The notes: a model not told the origin generated them from the letters alone. A DNA stretch of 64,000 bases from UBA5976 sp037137575 (GCA_037137575.1 JBAXKB010000001.1:1-64000); one strand, 5' to 3'; shown: positions 45,201 through 54,092, counted from the stretch's first letter. Numbers and translations: made by a program.

Positions 45201-45412
45201 CGTGGGAATACATCCTTGAATACTCGAGCTTCCACATGGTGAGTACCAGGTTTACCGTTTGCTGTTGGCGGGCCTTCATAGAAAACCCATGTTGGACCAT
45301 CGATACTTTTCGAGAGTGATTTTTCAAAGATTGCAGCCTGCTGCCAAAATCCTAAAATCTCACGTTCCATCAAAGGTAGATCGATTTTGGCTGGGACATC
45401 GCGATATGTCAT
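42293..45412 (-). CDS. ileS: Isoleucyl-tRNA synthetase
   Basis: This 1039-residue class I synthetase charges tRNA-Ile. The HIGH-type motif lies at 48-59 (PPTANGKPGTHH), the KMSKS motif reads KMSKH at 601-605, and an editing domain sits between them. The PGTHH and KMSKH forms belong to the long, eukaryote-like type (IleS2), which is generally less sensitive to mupirocin. There is no T-box consensus in its leader. It is transcribed alone, against the surrounding genes. Confidence 0.97.
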   Translation of the reverse strand: MTYRDVPAKIDLPLMEREILGFWQQAAIFEKSLSKSIDGPTWVFYEGPPTANGKPGTHHVEARVFKDVFPRFRTMKGYHVPRKAGWDCHGLPVELAVEKELGFVGKQDIEKYGIAQFNARCRESVVRNVDEFAAMTERMGYWVDMDQAYWTMDASYVDSVWWSLKKIFDKGLLVQDHRVSPYCPRCGTGLSDHELAQGYEDVVDASVFVKLPITSGKLADQFPGIALLIWTTTPWTLVSNTAAAVNPKVEYDIAKSEAGEIFVIAKTLRESVLGEDSTVLATVTGQDLEGTPYQRPFNWVEFPETDAPIHTVLLAEYVTTEDGTGIVHQSPAFGAEDLATCRAYGLPVVNPVAPNGEFVAEIPHVGGVFFKTADIKLVEILQQEGILFKHLPYEHSYPHCWRCHTALIYYAQPSWYIRTTAIKDQLIAQNEKTNWFPDTIKNGRFGDWLNNNVDWALSRNRYWGTPLPIWRCDEGHLTCVGGRAELAQHAGDAALEMDPHRPFVDDVTFPCPTCGETASRVPEVIDCWFDSGAMPFAQYGYPQANVDKFEAGYPADFICEAIDQTRGWFYTLMAIGTLVFDESAYKNVLCLGHILDEDGRKMSKHLGNVLEPIPLMDEHGADALRWFMAVSGSPWQARRVGHTTIAEVVRKTLLTYWNTVAFQSLYARSSQWDGSVLTLENPTDLDRWALSEANRLAREVDDALTQFDTQRAGRLIAEYVDDLSNWYVRRSRRRFWDGDAVALSTLHQCLKIVTQVMAPFTPFITERVWQDLFVTPDTESVHLSSWPDWQSATIDDTLNEQVALTRRIVELGRAARATSGVKTRQPLQRALVAAAGWSQIPESLQEQIRDEVNVLALEELGESSELVDVSVKANFKSLGARFAKDTPVIAAAIAAQNAAEFVAALRQNTAVVVVAGTTHDISLDDVVITEVPREGWTVASADGESLALDLALNDDLLAQGIARDITRMIQDARKTSGFDITDRIVVTWSASEANALVALATYGERIAAEVLATTWQQGDTNGATLRDEELGVSILLAKA

Positions 45413-45451
45413 TTTTGGGCCGGCTCCAGGTCTAGGTTTAGATGATTTTGT

Positions 45452-45478
45452 AGTTAGTTACCTAACTTGCCTAGTTAG
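45452..45478 (-). repeat. Three-armed inverted repeat in the ileS leader
   Basis: AGTTAG (45452-45457), CTAACT (45462-45467) and AGTTAG (45473-45478) mean that the middle arm can pair with either neighbour, giving two exclusive small hairpins about 40-65 nt before the ileS start codon. The remainder of 45413-45700 shows no gene; it holds the two divergent promoter regions. Confidence 0.45.
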
Positions 45479-45700
45479 CAAGATTACTGAACAATCAACC
45501 TACTTTGCCAATGTGGGTAAGCCAATGCAGAGATGTCACAGCCACTAGTACATTTGTTGTGCGCACGGTCAAATCTAGGAATTTGATGCCTATTAGGTAC
45601 GAAAGTTGATATTTTGACCAAAATTGGGCTAACGTGCCGCAAAGAGTTTCGTAATTATCGGTAGAGTCAAGCACTTAGACGTAATTAAAGGACAAGGATT

Positions 45701-46597
45701 ATGGCAACAAAACCTACATCGAAGACTCCGGCTAAGAAAGCGCCAGCTAAGAAAGCTCCGGCAAAAGTAGTAGCCAAAAAGTCCCCTGCTAAAAAGGCTC
45801 CAGCAAAAGCGCCTGCCAAGAAAGCGCCGGCCAAGGCAGTAGCCAAGAAGGCTCCGGCGAAAGCGCCTGCCAAGAAAGCGCCGGCCAAGGCAGTAGCCAA
45901 GAAGGCCCCGGCGAAGAAAACTGTTGCACCTAAGAAAGCGCCGGCCAAAGTAGTAGCCAAGAAAGCGCCGGCTAAGAAAGTTGCGCCTCAGAAGGCAGTT
46001 GCCAAAAAAGTTGCCCCAGTTAAGCCAGTTAAAGAGGCAAAAGTTAAGCCAGTTAAAGAGGCAAAAGTTAAGCCAGTTAAAGAAGCAGTAGTAAAAGTAG
46101 CCCCCGTTGTCGTAGTCCCACCAGTACCAGTGGTGAACCCAATTGCTGGCGCCAACATTCCACAGGTGCGTAAAGCTGTACCTGGAAAAAAGCCTGCGCC
46201 AAAGCAGCCAACAGTGCAAGAAGATGAATCTAACTGGACTAAAAGTGAATTAGAGAAAGTTCGCAAAGTTCTAGAAAAAGAATCTGCAGCTCTACAAATT
46301 GAAATTGAACAGGCAGGCGAGAAGTTCCAGGACCTAATTTTTGAAAGCGGCGAAGGCGCTGGCGACGATCAAGCTGACGCTGGCACAAAAACTTTCGAAC
46401 GCGAACAAGAAATCTCATTGCTAGCCAATAAGCGCGACCTCTTGGATCAAATACATCATGCCCTTGCTCGCATTGCTTCTGGCACGTACGGTCGGTGCGA
46501 AAACTGTGGAAATCCAATTGGCAAGTTGCGCTTAATCGAAGCTAATCCGCGTGCAACGCTTTGTATGCCTTGCCGGCAAAAGCAAGACCGTAGCTAA
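45701..46597 (+). CDS. DksA/TraR zinc-finger protein with Lys/Ala/Pro-rich N-terminal tail
   Basis: The protein has 298 residues. Residues 1-115 are histone H1-like repeats of the type KKAPAK and VAKKAPAK, then VKPVKEAK three times (about 107-130). A Pro/Val linker leads to a coiled-coil (about 178-250) and a C4 zinc finger: C266, C269, C288 and C291. DksA proteins enter the RNA polymerase secondary channel; the basic tail probably binds nucleic acid. Position just before lspA is typical of actinobacteria. Ribosome site AAAGGA. The coiled-coil lacks an obvious DxxDxA tip, so DksA-like action on polymerase is uncertain. Confidence 0.88.
   Translation: MATKPTSKTPAKKAPAKKAPAKVVAKKSPAKKAPAKAPAKKAPAKAVAKKAPAKAPAKKAPAKAVAKKAPAKKTVAPKKAPAKVVAKKAPAKKVAPQKAVAKKVAPVKPVKEAKVKPVKEAKVKPVKEAVVKVAPVVVVPPVPVVNPIAGANIPQVRKAVPGKKPAPKQPTVQEDESNWTKSELEKVRKVLEKESAALQIEIEQAGEKFQDLIFESGEGAGDDQADAGTKTFEREQEISLLANKRDLLDQIHHALARIASGTYGRCENCGNPIGKLRLIEANPRATLCMPCRQKQDRS
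45809..45916 (+). repeat. 54-bp tandem duplication inside the Lys/Ala/Pro tail
   Basis: Two copies (45809-45862 and 45863-45916) are nearly identical, differing at only a couple of bases near the end. Each encodes an 18-residue block of the KAPAK type. The near identity at third codon positions suggests a recent duplication. Confidence 0.85.
46019..46090 (+). repeat. Three 24-bp tandem repeats in the same gene
   Basis: Units start at 46019, 46043 and 46067. Each encodes VKPVKEAK. The third copy diverges at its end. Confidence 0.88.
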
Positions 46598-46605
46598 TTA
46601 GCCCA

Positions 46606-47091
46606 GTGAGTGTTCACCAACGCAAATTAGCAATAACTGCATTGACTGTAGTTGTGCTCGATCAAATATCCAAGACACTTGCTGTCATGCATTTAGAAAA
46701 TAATGCATCCGTCAATGTATTGGGATCACTGGTCAAACTCTCATTCGCCCGAAATTCCGGGGCAGCGTTCTCGTTTGCAACCGGTGCAACGTTTATTTTT
46801 ACTGCTTTGGCATTTGCGGCCTGCATCGCAATCATCTGGTTCTCAGCAAAGATCTCATCTAGATCCTGGGCCATTGTTTTTGGCTCGATTTTTGGTGGCG
46901 CGTTTGGAAATCTTCTTGATCGAATTTTTAGAGCGCCGCAGGGGTTCCAAGGTCACGTTGTTGATTTCATTGAATTTCCAAATTATCCGATTTTCAATTT
47001 GGCCGATAGCGCAATTTTCTGCGCAGCAGTTGCTGGCATAGTACTGACTATGCGCGCAGTGCCAATAACCGAAGCGCAGGCGCAGAAATGA
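46606..47091 (+). CDS. lspA: Lipoprotein signal peptidase LspA
   Basis: This 161-residue protein with four membrane helices cleaves prolipoprotein signal peptides after lipidation. Catalytic aspartates are D105 in GNLLDR and D134 in FNLADS. The NSGAAFSF motif is also conserved. It starts with GTG, 8 bp after the dksA-like gene. Confidence 0.97.
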   Translation: MSVHQRKLAITALTVVVLDQISKTLAVMHLENNASVNVLGSLVKLSFARNSGAAFSFATGATFIFTALAFAACIAIIWFSAKISSRSWAIVFGSIFGGAFGNLLDRIFRAPQGFQGHVVDFIEFPNYPIFNLADSAIFCAAVAGIVLTMRAVPITEAQAQK

Positions 47092-47999
47092 TCCGGATGT
47101 GGCCAGTTGCGTTAGAAGAAACAGACGGACGTATCGACGCAGTTCTTGCGAATTTAAGCGGGTTTTCGCGGGTGGCCTGCGCAGCTCTGCTTGATGAAAA
47201 TCGAGTTAAATTAAATGGCAAGACTGTCCTAAAAAGTGCTCGGGTCCAATTTGGCGACGTAATTGAGGTCGAATTCCCAGACTCCGAAGTTGGGCAAGCC
47301 GAACCAACAGTTGAGTTGCCTGTTGTATTTTCTGATGATGATTTTGTGGTCATTGACAAGCCAACTGGCGTAGCTGCGCATCCAAGTGTTGGTTGGAGCG
47401 GCCCAACTGTAATTGGTTCACTTGTTGCGATGGGACATGTGTTAACGGCCTACGGCCCAGCTGAACGCAAAGGTATTGTGCACCGACTCGATGTGGGCAC
47501 AAGCGGCCTGATGGTGGTAGCTAAGTCTGAGCGAGCCTATGTTGGCCTGAAAGACCAGTTCAGAGATCGAACGGTCAACAAGATTTATCACACTCTGGTC
47601 CAGGGACGATTAGATCCGATGAGCGGAACTATCGATGCACCAATCGATCGACATCCAACTTCGTCCTACCGCTTTGCGGTTCTTGATAGCGGGCGAGCAA
47701 GTATTACGCACTACGACACTCTGGATGCATTCGCTTATGCGAGTTTGCTGGAAATACATCTAGAAACCGGTCGAACCCACCAGATTCGGGTGCACATGTC
47801 AGCGCTTCGTCACCCATGCTGTGGCGATTTAACTTATGGCGCAGACCCTAAATTGGCTGCCAAGCTAGGGCTAGACCGGCAGTGGTTACATGCGGTTACG
47901 TTGGGCTTTATGCATCCTGGAACTTTTGAGCAGGTGTCCTTTTCTAGTAAGTATGCACTTGATTTGCAGGCGGCACTCGACAAAGTTTCGGACCTCTAA
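47088..47999 (+). CDS. rluD: RluD-type 23S rRNA pseudouridine synthase
   Basis: The protein has 303 residues. An N-terminal S4 domain (about 14-70) is followed by the RluA-family catalytic domain with D135 in HRLDVGTSGLM. RGRTHQIRVHMSA-like and HRPCCGDLTYG-like motifs complete the fold. It probably modifies 23S helix 69. The ATGA overlap with lspA is the usual pairing. Confidence 0.93.
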   Translation: MIRMWPVALEETDGRIDAVLANLSGFSRVACAALLDENRVKLNGKTVLKSARVQFGDVIEVEFPDSEVGQAEPTVELPVVFSDDDFVVIDKPTGVAAHPSVGWSGPTVIGSLVAMGHVLTAYGPAERKGIVHRLDVGTSGLMVVAKSERAYVGLKDQFRDRTVNKIYHTLVQGRLDPMSGTIDAPIDRHPTSSYRFAVLDSGRASITHYDTLDAFAYASLLEIHLETGRTHQIRVHMSALRHPCCGDLTYGADPKLAAKLGLDRQWLHAVTLGFMHPGTFEQVSFSSKYALDLQAALDKVSDL

Positions 48000-48108
48000 T
48001 CACAACTCTGAGCCCAACCGCGAGTAATCTAAGAAAGCGCGATTTTTTCTTCCCACGCGTCATTTCACACACTGTGTTTTCATCGGTGTGCGCGGGTAGG
48101 AGTAAATC

Positions 48109-51100
48109 ATGAGTGACAAGTCATTTGTTCACCTTCATGTACATACTGACTACTCAATGCTCGATGGCGCGGCCCGAGTTGGGGATTTATTTAAGGCAGC
48201 TGCCGAACTGGAAATGCCAGCACTGGCCATGACTGATCATGGCAATCTGTTTGGCGCATTCGACTTTTGGAAAAAAGGTGTTGAGTACGGCGTAAAGCCG
48301 ATCATTGGAATCGAAGGATACTTCGCTCCGCAGGGTCGCCGAGTAAGAACTCCGTTTGATTTCGGCGAACCAGTACATAAGAACGCTGCCGGCGAGGGCA
48401 TAGGCGCTGGACGCAACAACTACGCACACATGACGTTATGGGCCGAAAACAACACTGGCCTGCACAACCTTTTTCACTTATCGAGTTTGGCGAGTTTGGA
48501 AGGCTATTACTACCATCCACGATTCGATCGTGAATTGCTTTCTCGTTATGGAAAAGGACTAATTGGCACCACTGGTTGTCCAAGCGGGGAAGTTAATCGT
48601 TGGCTCCAGGCTGGAAATTACAAAAAAGCGCGCGAAGTCGCAGCTGACATGCGCGACATTTTGGGTCCCGAAAACTATTTCGTCGAACTGATGGATCACG
48701 ACATAGATGTTGAAAAAGTAACTCGCGATGAGTTGTTACGCCTAGCTAAAGACTTGAACATCCCGCTTGTTGCAACTAACGACTTGCATTATGTACACCA
48801 ACATGATGCACCGGTTCACGAAGCTTTGCTCTGTGTTCAAACTCGAACAAACCTTAGCGACCCAAAACGATTCAAATTTGATGGCTCAGATTTCTATTTG
48901 AAGAGTTCGCAAGAGATGCGACATTTGTGGCGAGATTTTCCAGAAGCATGTGACAACACTTTATTGATTGCAGAGCGTTGCGAAATTAGCTTCACTGAAA
49001 ATCAAGACCTGATGCCGAACTTCGAAGTCCCCACTGGCCATACCGAAGATAGTTGGCTAGTCGAGCAGGTTCATGCCGGACTCAAGTTCCGTTTTGGTGA
49101 TAAAGAAGTCCCAGCAGAATATCTTGAGCGCGCAAAATACGAACTAGACGTTGTCGCACAGATGGGATTCCCTGGCTACTTCCTCGTTGTGGCCGATTTA
49201 TGTCTTTATGCTCGTGACAATGGCATACGTGTTGGTCCCGGACGTGGTTCGGCTGCCGGCGCAGTAATTGCTTGGGCACTTCGAATCACCGAACTTGATC
49301 CAATCCTGCACGGCCTCTTTTTCGAGCGCTTCCTAAACCCTGAACGTGTGTCCATGCCCGACATTGACATTGACTTTGACGAGCGTCGCCGCAGCGAAAT
49401 GATTCGATACACAACTGAAAAATATGGCGAAGACCGAGTAGCGCAGATCGTGACATTTGGCGTGATCAAAGCGAAAGCAGCTGTGCGCGATGCGGCTCGA
49501 GTTCTTGGCTTGCCTCCGGGAATAGGCGATCGCATTACAAAGGCAATGCCAGCTGCTGTTATGGGCAAAGACATAACGCTTACTGGAATTTTTGATCCAA
49601 ACGAGTCGCGTTATAGCGAAGCCGGTGAAGTGCGAGACATGTACGAAAATGATCGCGAAGTTAAAGAAGTCATTGACATGGCGCGCGGGCTTGAAGGATT
49701 TAAGCGTCAAACTGGGGTGCATGCTGCTGGGGTGATCTTATGTAAAGAACCACTGATGGATATCTTGCCAATTTTCCGACGTGAACAAGATGGCTCGATC
49801 ATCACTCAGTTCGACATGGGCGCTTGTGAAAAACTTGGCCTGCTCAAGATGGATTACTTGGGTCTACGAAATCTCACAGTTCTGGACGACACATTAGAAA
49901 ACATTGAACGCAATCGTGGTGAAAAAGTTGTTCTTGAAGAGTTAACTCTTGACGATAAGGCAACTTACGAATTGCTAGCTAGTGGCGACACTCTCGGAGT
50001 ATTCCAACTCGATGGTGGTCCAATGCGCGCACTGCTTAAATCGATGGTGCCAAGTAGTTTCGAAGATATTTCAGCTGTCATTGCGCTATACCGCCCAGGG
50101 CCGATGGGTGCGAATGCTCATAACGATTACGCCGACTATAAAAACAAACGCAAACCTGAAGTTCCGATTCATCCTGAACTTGAAACAGTTCTTGCCCCAA
50201 TTCTTGGCGATACCTACGGCCTGATTGTCTATCAGGAACAGGTTATGTCTATTGCTCAAACAGTTGCTGGTTACTCGCTTGGTAAAGCAGATTTGTTGCG
50301 CCGGGCAATGGGCAAGAAAAAGGCTGAAGAGCTAGCCCGCGAGTACATTCCGTTCCAGCAAGGTATGAAGGATCGCGACTTCTCTGATTCCTCCATTAAA
50401 GCGCTTTGGGACAAACTGATCCCGTTCTCTGATTACGCGTTTAACAAGGCGCACAGCGCGGGCTATGGATTGGTTTCGTATTGGACCGCGTATCTAAAAG
50501 CGAATTACCCAGCCGAATATATGGCGGCGCTCCTAACAAGTGTTAAAGATGATAAAGATAAATCGGCAATTTATTTAAATGAATGCCGACACATGGGAAT
50601 TAGCGTTTTACCACCGGACGTAAACGAGTCTGAAGTCGAGTTCATTGCAATAGATAAAGACATTCGATTCGGCCTGTCTGCACTTCGCAATGTTGGCCAA
50701 AATGTGGTTGAGTCGCTAATCGCATCACGCAAAGCCGAAGGTAACTTCACCTCTTTTGTTGATTTCTTGAATAAAGTCGATGCCTCCGTTTGTAATAAGC
50801 GGGTGATTGAGTCGCTAATTAAAGCTGGTGCTTTTGATTCCCTTGGACACACCCGAAAGGGTTTGTTGACTGTGCACATTGATGCGGTTGAATCAATCTC
50901 GGTTACCAAGAAATCACAGGCTGTGGGCCAGTACGACCTATTCGGCATGTTCGATGACCAATCCGAGAACTCAATTGCTGGAATCGAGCTGCACATTCCA
51001 GAAGACGAATGGGATAAAAAACTTTTGCTCGCACATGAGCGCGACATGCTCGGACTTTACGTAAGTGACCACCCGTTGCTTGGCGTTGAACATGTACTTG

Positions 51101-51663
51101 CATCTCTGACCACGAAATCAATTGCAGACGTGCCTGAATTGAGTTCCGGCTCAATGGTCACATTGGGTGGAATCATCGGAAGCGTTCAGTTAAAAACTGC
51201 TCGCGCAACTGGTAACCGCTGGGCCATAGTTCAACTGGAAGATTTAGCTGGAACGATTGAAATTAATGTTTACTCAAGTCAGTATGAAAAACTTGGGCAC
51301 TTGCTAAATCAAGACTCCATTGTTCTCATGAAAGTTAGAGTCGATGGTGGCGATGAGGGTCGGCAACGACTTAGTGCATTTGAAATTTCGGTTCCCGATT
51401 TGGGACAGGCAAAAACTGGCCCTGTTGAAATTTATATTCCACAGTCTCGAGTCAATCCCGCAATGATGGACTCGCTGCGCAACGTGCTGGCAAGTCATCC
51501 CGGTTCGATTCCAGTTCATCTCACTGTGGTTATGCCAGATCGGCAAGTTTCTACGAGGCTTGAAGATTCTCTGCGCGTTTCGGCTAATGGCGCGTTGTAT
51601 GGCGACCTGAAAGCTCTACTTGGTGCTAACTGTCTGGACGGCCCGCTCGTTCGTCGGGCGTAG
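48109..51663 (+). CDS. dnaE: DNA polymerase III alpha subunit (replicative)
   Basis: This is the 1184-residue chromosomal replicase. The PHP domain keeps its metal ligands (HLHVHTDYS, TDHGN and GIEGY), so it may proofread as shown for mycobacterial DnaE1. Catalytic aspartates are D418, D420 and D422 in PDIDIDF. Fingers, helix-hairpin-helix, OB-fold and a C-terminal domain follow. Ribosome site TAGGAG. It follows rluD by 109 bp and precedes hisD, as in related genomes. Confidence 0.97.
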   Translation: MSDKSFVHLHVHTDYSMLDGAARVGDLFKAAAELEMPALAMTDHGNLFGAFDFWKKGVEYGVKPIIGIEGYFAPQGRRVRTPFDFGEPVHKNAAGEGIGAGRNNYAHMTLWAENNTGLHNLFHLSSLASLEGYYYHPRFDRELLSRYGKGLIGTTGCPSGEVNRWLQAGNYKKAREVAADMRDILGPENYFVELMDHDIDVEKVTRDELLRLAKDLNIPLVATNDLHYVHQHDAPVHEALLCVQTRTNLSDPKRFKFDGSDFYLKSSQEMRHLWRDFPEACDNTLLIAERCEISFTENQDLMPNFEVPTGHTEDSWLVEQVHAGLKFRFGDKEVPAEYLERAKYELDVVAQMGFPGYFLVVADLCLYARDNGIRVGPGRGSAAGAVIAWALRITELDPILHGLFFERFLNPERVSMPDIDIDFDERRRSEMIRYTTEKYGEDRVAQIVTFGVIKAKAAVRDAARVLGLPPGIGDRITKAMPAAVMGKDITLTGIFDPNESRYSEAGEVRDMYENDREVKEVIDMARGLEGFKRQTGVHAAGVILCKEPLMDILPIFRREQDGSIITQFDMGACEKLGLLKMDYLGLRNLTVLDDTLENIERNRGEKVVLEELTLDDKATYELLASGDTLGVFQLDGGPMRALLKSMVPSSFEDISAVIALYRPGPMGANAHNDYADYKNKRKPEVPIHPELETVLAPILGDTYGLIVYQEQVMSIAQTVAGYSLGKADLLRRAMGKKKAEELAREYIPFQQGMKDRDFSDSSIKALWDKLIPFSDYAFNKAHSAGYGLVSYWTAYLKANYPAEYMAALLTSVKDDKDKSAIYLNECRHMGISVLPPDVNESEVEFIAIDKDIRFGLSALRNVGQNVVESLIASRKAEGNFTSFVDFLNKVDASVCNKRVIESLIKAGAFDSLGHTRKGLLTVHIDAVESISVTKKSQAVGQYDLFGMFDDQSENSIAGIELHIPEDEWDKKLLLAHERDMLGLYVSDHPLLGVEHVLASLTTKSIADVPELSSGSMVTLGGIIGSVQLKTARATGNRWAIVQLEDLAGTIEINVYSSQYEKLGHLLNQDSIVLMKVRVDGGDEGRQRLSAFEISVPDLGQAKTGPVEIYIPQSRVNPAMMDSLRNVLASHPGSIPVHLTVVMPDRQVSTRLEDSLRVSANGALYGDLKALLGANCLDGPLVRRA

Positions 51664-51680
51664 AAAATTGTAAAATCCTT

Positions 51681-51686
51681 TAGAAT
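51681..51686 (+). promoter_or_regulatory. Leaderless-type -10 element of hisD
   Basis: TAGAAT ends 6 nt before the hisD ATG, so transcription should begin at the start codon. There is no clear -35 and no ribosome site. Confidence 0.5.
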
Positions 51687-51692
51687 TGGTAG

Positions 51693-52991
51693 ATGCTAAA
51701 GACTCTGGACTTGCGTGGTGGGACCCGCAATTCGCGCGAACTACGTGATGTTGTGCCTAGGGCGCAATTTGATTTAGATGCCGTACTCGAGCAGGTACGC
51801 CCAATTGTTGAGGATGTGGCCGCTCGCGGCGAAATAGCAGCCCAAGAGTGGTCGACCAAACTCGATGGTGTTTGCGCCCCGCAGCTGCGAGTTCCGTTAG
51901 AAATAATCCAGGGCTGCCTTGCAAACCTAGATTCGGATGTGCGCGAAAGTCTTGAAGAGGCAATTCGCCGAGTTCGGATTGTGCACCAATCTCAGGTTCG
52001 GGGTGAGTCATCTGTAACTGTTGCCCCAGGCGGCGTAGTAAGTGAACGTTGGATTCCTGTTGAGCGCGTGGGCTTATACGTTCCAGGTGGGCGAGCCGTT
52101 TACCCAAGCAGTGTGGTGATGAATGTTGTGCCAGCTCAAATTGCTGGGGTGCAATCCATTGCTGTGGTTTCGCCTCCGCAGAAGGACAATAATGGTTGGC
52201 CACATCCAACAATTTTGGCGGCGTGTGCAATTCTTGGCGTAGAAGAAGTTTATGCAGTGGGTGGCGCACAAGCTATCGCTTTGTTGGCATACGGATCAAA
52301 ACAAATTGATCCAGTAAATCTTGTTACTGGTCCTGGCAACATGTGGGTCACCGCAGCAAAGCGGCTACTCAAAGGTCGCATTGGTATTGATTCTGAAGCT
52401 GGTCCAACTGAAATTGCAATTTTGGCCGACGATTCAGCCAATGCTGTTTATGTTGCAGCAGATCTGATTAGCCAAGCCGAACACGATGTTGTGGCGGCAT
52501 CAGTTCTGGTGACCGACAGTGTGGAATTAGCACAAGCGGTGCAAGCTGAAGTAATTCGTCAGGTACAGCTAACTAAGCACACCGAGCGAGTAACAACTGC
52601 GCTAACTGGACAGCAATCAGCCATTGTTCTGGTTGACGATTTGAGCCACGGGCTTGCGGTTGTTGATGCCTACGCTGCCGAGCATTTAGAGATTCATACT
52701 CGTGATGCGGCAAATGTTGCTCGCCAAGTGAAGAATGCTGGCGCAATTTTTGTTGGTGACTACTCGCCAGTTTCATTAGGCGACTATGCAGCTGGCAGTA
52801 ACCACGTTCTGCCTACAGGTGGTTGTGCCTGTCATTCATCTGGACTTTCGGTGCAGACATTTTTGCGCGGAATTCACTATGTTGAATATTCCAAGGGTGC
52901 ACTTGAAGACATCTCGAAAACCGTCATCACTTTGGCCAATGCCGAAGATTTGCCGGGTCACGCTGCCGCTGTAGAAGTTCGCCTACCATGA
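51693..52991 (+). CDS. hisD: Histidinol dehydrogenase
   Basis: This 432-residue zinc enzyme oxidises histidinol to histidine in two NAD-dependent steps. Signatures are the NAD region YVPGGRAVYPSSV, GPGNMWVTAAKR and the catalytic Glu-His in AAEHLEIHTRD, plus the C-terminal GSNHVLPTGG. It opens the his operon. Confidence 0.97.
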   Translation: MLKTLDLRGGTRNSRELRDVVPRAQFDLDAVLEQVRPIVEDVAARGEIAAQEWSTKLDGVCAPQLRVPLEIIQGCLANLDSDVRESLEEAIRRVRIVHQSQVRGESSVTVAPGGVVSERWIPVERVGLYVPGGRAVYPSSVVMNVVPAQIAGVQSIAVVSPPQKDNNGWPHPTILAACAILGVEEVYAVGGAQAIALLAYGSKQIDPVNLVTGPGNMWVTAAKRLLKGRIGIDSEAGPTEIAILADDSANAVYVAADLISQAEHDVVAASVLVTDSVELAQAVQAEVIRQVQLTKHTERVTTALTGQQSAIVLVDDLSHGLAVVDAYAAEHLEIHTRDAANVARQVKNAGAIFVGDYSPVSLGDYAAGSNHVLPTGGCACHSSGLSVQTFLRGIHYVEYSKGALEDISKTVITLANAEDLPGHAAAVEVRLP

Positions 52992-54064
52992 GTGAATTAC
53001 GGCTTCGCTCAGATCTAGTTGGTCGTAGTCCTTACGGAGCTCCACAACTAGATGTTCCGGTGCGGCTGAACGTGAATGAAAATCCATTTCCGCCCTCTGT
53101 TCAGCTAGTCCAAGCCATTGGGCAGGCCGTAATGGATGCTGCTGCGCAATTGAATCGTTATCCTGACCGGGATTCGATTGCATTACGTAAAGATTTGGCT
53201 ACTTACATAAACTCTGAGTCAAGCATCGATGTCAGTTGGGAAAACATCTGGCCAGCAAATGGCAGCAACGAAGTTATGCATCACTTACTCCAGGCTTATG
53301 GTGGCCCAGGGCGTCGACTCGTTACTTTCGGCCCTACCTATTCAATGTATCCAGATTATTGTCGTGAAACATTCACGGAATATGTAGAAGTTGCTCGCAG
53401 TAACGACTTTGGCATTGATGCTGATTCGATTTCATCGGCTTTGGCTTTAAATCCTGATATCGTCGTTTTATGCTCGCCAAACAATCCGACAGGAACAGTT
53501 TTAGCGGCACATGTCCTAGATCACTTGGTGCAAAACTTTGCTGGCCTAATCATTGTTGATGAGGCGTACGCAGAATTTCGAGACCCGAGTCAGCCAAGTG
53601 CGCTTTCCACATACGCTAACCATCCACGAGTTGTTGTAACGCGAACCATGAGCAAGGCTTTTTCTTGCGCCGGTTTGCGTCTTGGTTATGCGGTAGCCCA
53701 CCCCGATGTTATTTCAGCTTGCCAACTTGTGCGCCTGCCTTATCACTTATCCGCTGTGACGCAGGCTGTTGCTCGAGCAGCTCTAGCGCATAGTACCGAG
53801 TTACTTGGTCAGGTCGCTTTGCTAAGAACCGAGCGAGATTCGTTGTCCGCGTGGCTGATTGAACACGGTTTCTTGGTGAGCCCAAGCGGGGCAAACTTCA
53901 TTTTGTTCGGTACTTTTGCCGATAGGGATGATGTTTGGCAGCAGTTACTGCAACAGGGAGTGCTAATTCGCCAAAGTGGACCAGCTGGCTGGTTACGAGT
54001 CTCGATTGGCACGCCAGAAGAAAATGAAAGTTTCCGTAAGGCATTATTAAGTGTTGAACTTTAA
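52988..54064 (+). CDS. hisC: Histidinol-phosphate aminotransferase
   Basis: This 358-residue class I/II PLP enzyme converts imidazole acetol phosphate to histidinol phosphate. Visible motifs are LNVNENPFPPS, the cofactor-binding CSPNNPTG and VDEAYAEF, and the PLP lysine in TMSKAFSCAGLRLGY. The ATGA overlap with hisD indicates coupling. Confidence 0.96.
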   Translation: MSELRLRSDLVGRSPYGAPQLDVPVRLNVNENPFPPSVQLVQAIGQAVMDAAAQLNRYPDRDSIALRKDLATYINSESSIDVSWENIWPANGSNEVMHHLLQAYGGPGRRLVTFGPTYSMYPDYCRETFTEYVEVARSNDFGIDADSISSALALNPDIVVLCSPNNPTGTVLAAHVLDHLVQNFAGLIIVDEAYAEFRDPSQPSALSTYANHPRVVVTRTMSKAFSCAGLRLGYAVAHPDVISACQLVRLPYHLSAVTQAVARAALAHSTELLGQVALLRTERDSLSAWLIEHGFLVSPSGANFILFGTFADRDDVWQQLLQQGVLIRQSGPAGWLRVSIGTPEENESFRKALLSVEL

Positions 54065-54092
54065 TTAATTCACGAACAGGAAGAAGTAGAAA

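Noticed and set aside
45413..45700. T-box riboswitch for ileS
   Set aside because: Read on the minus strand, no TGGNACCGCG-type T-box sequence or specifier domain is visible.
45715..46090. CRISPR or intergenic satellite array
   Set aside because: The repeats are contiguous, in frame and encode a basic protein tail, with no spacers.
45629..46219. Minus-strand frames opposite the Lys/Ala/Pro repeat
   Set aside because: They are low-complexity translations of the repeat itself, with no start context.
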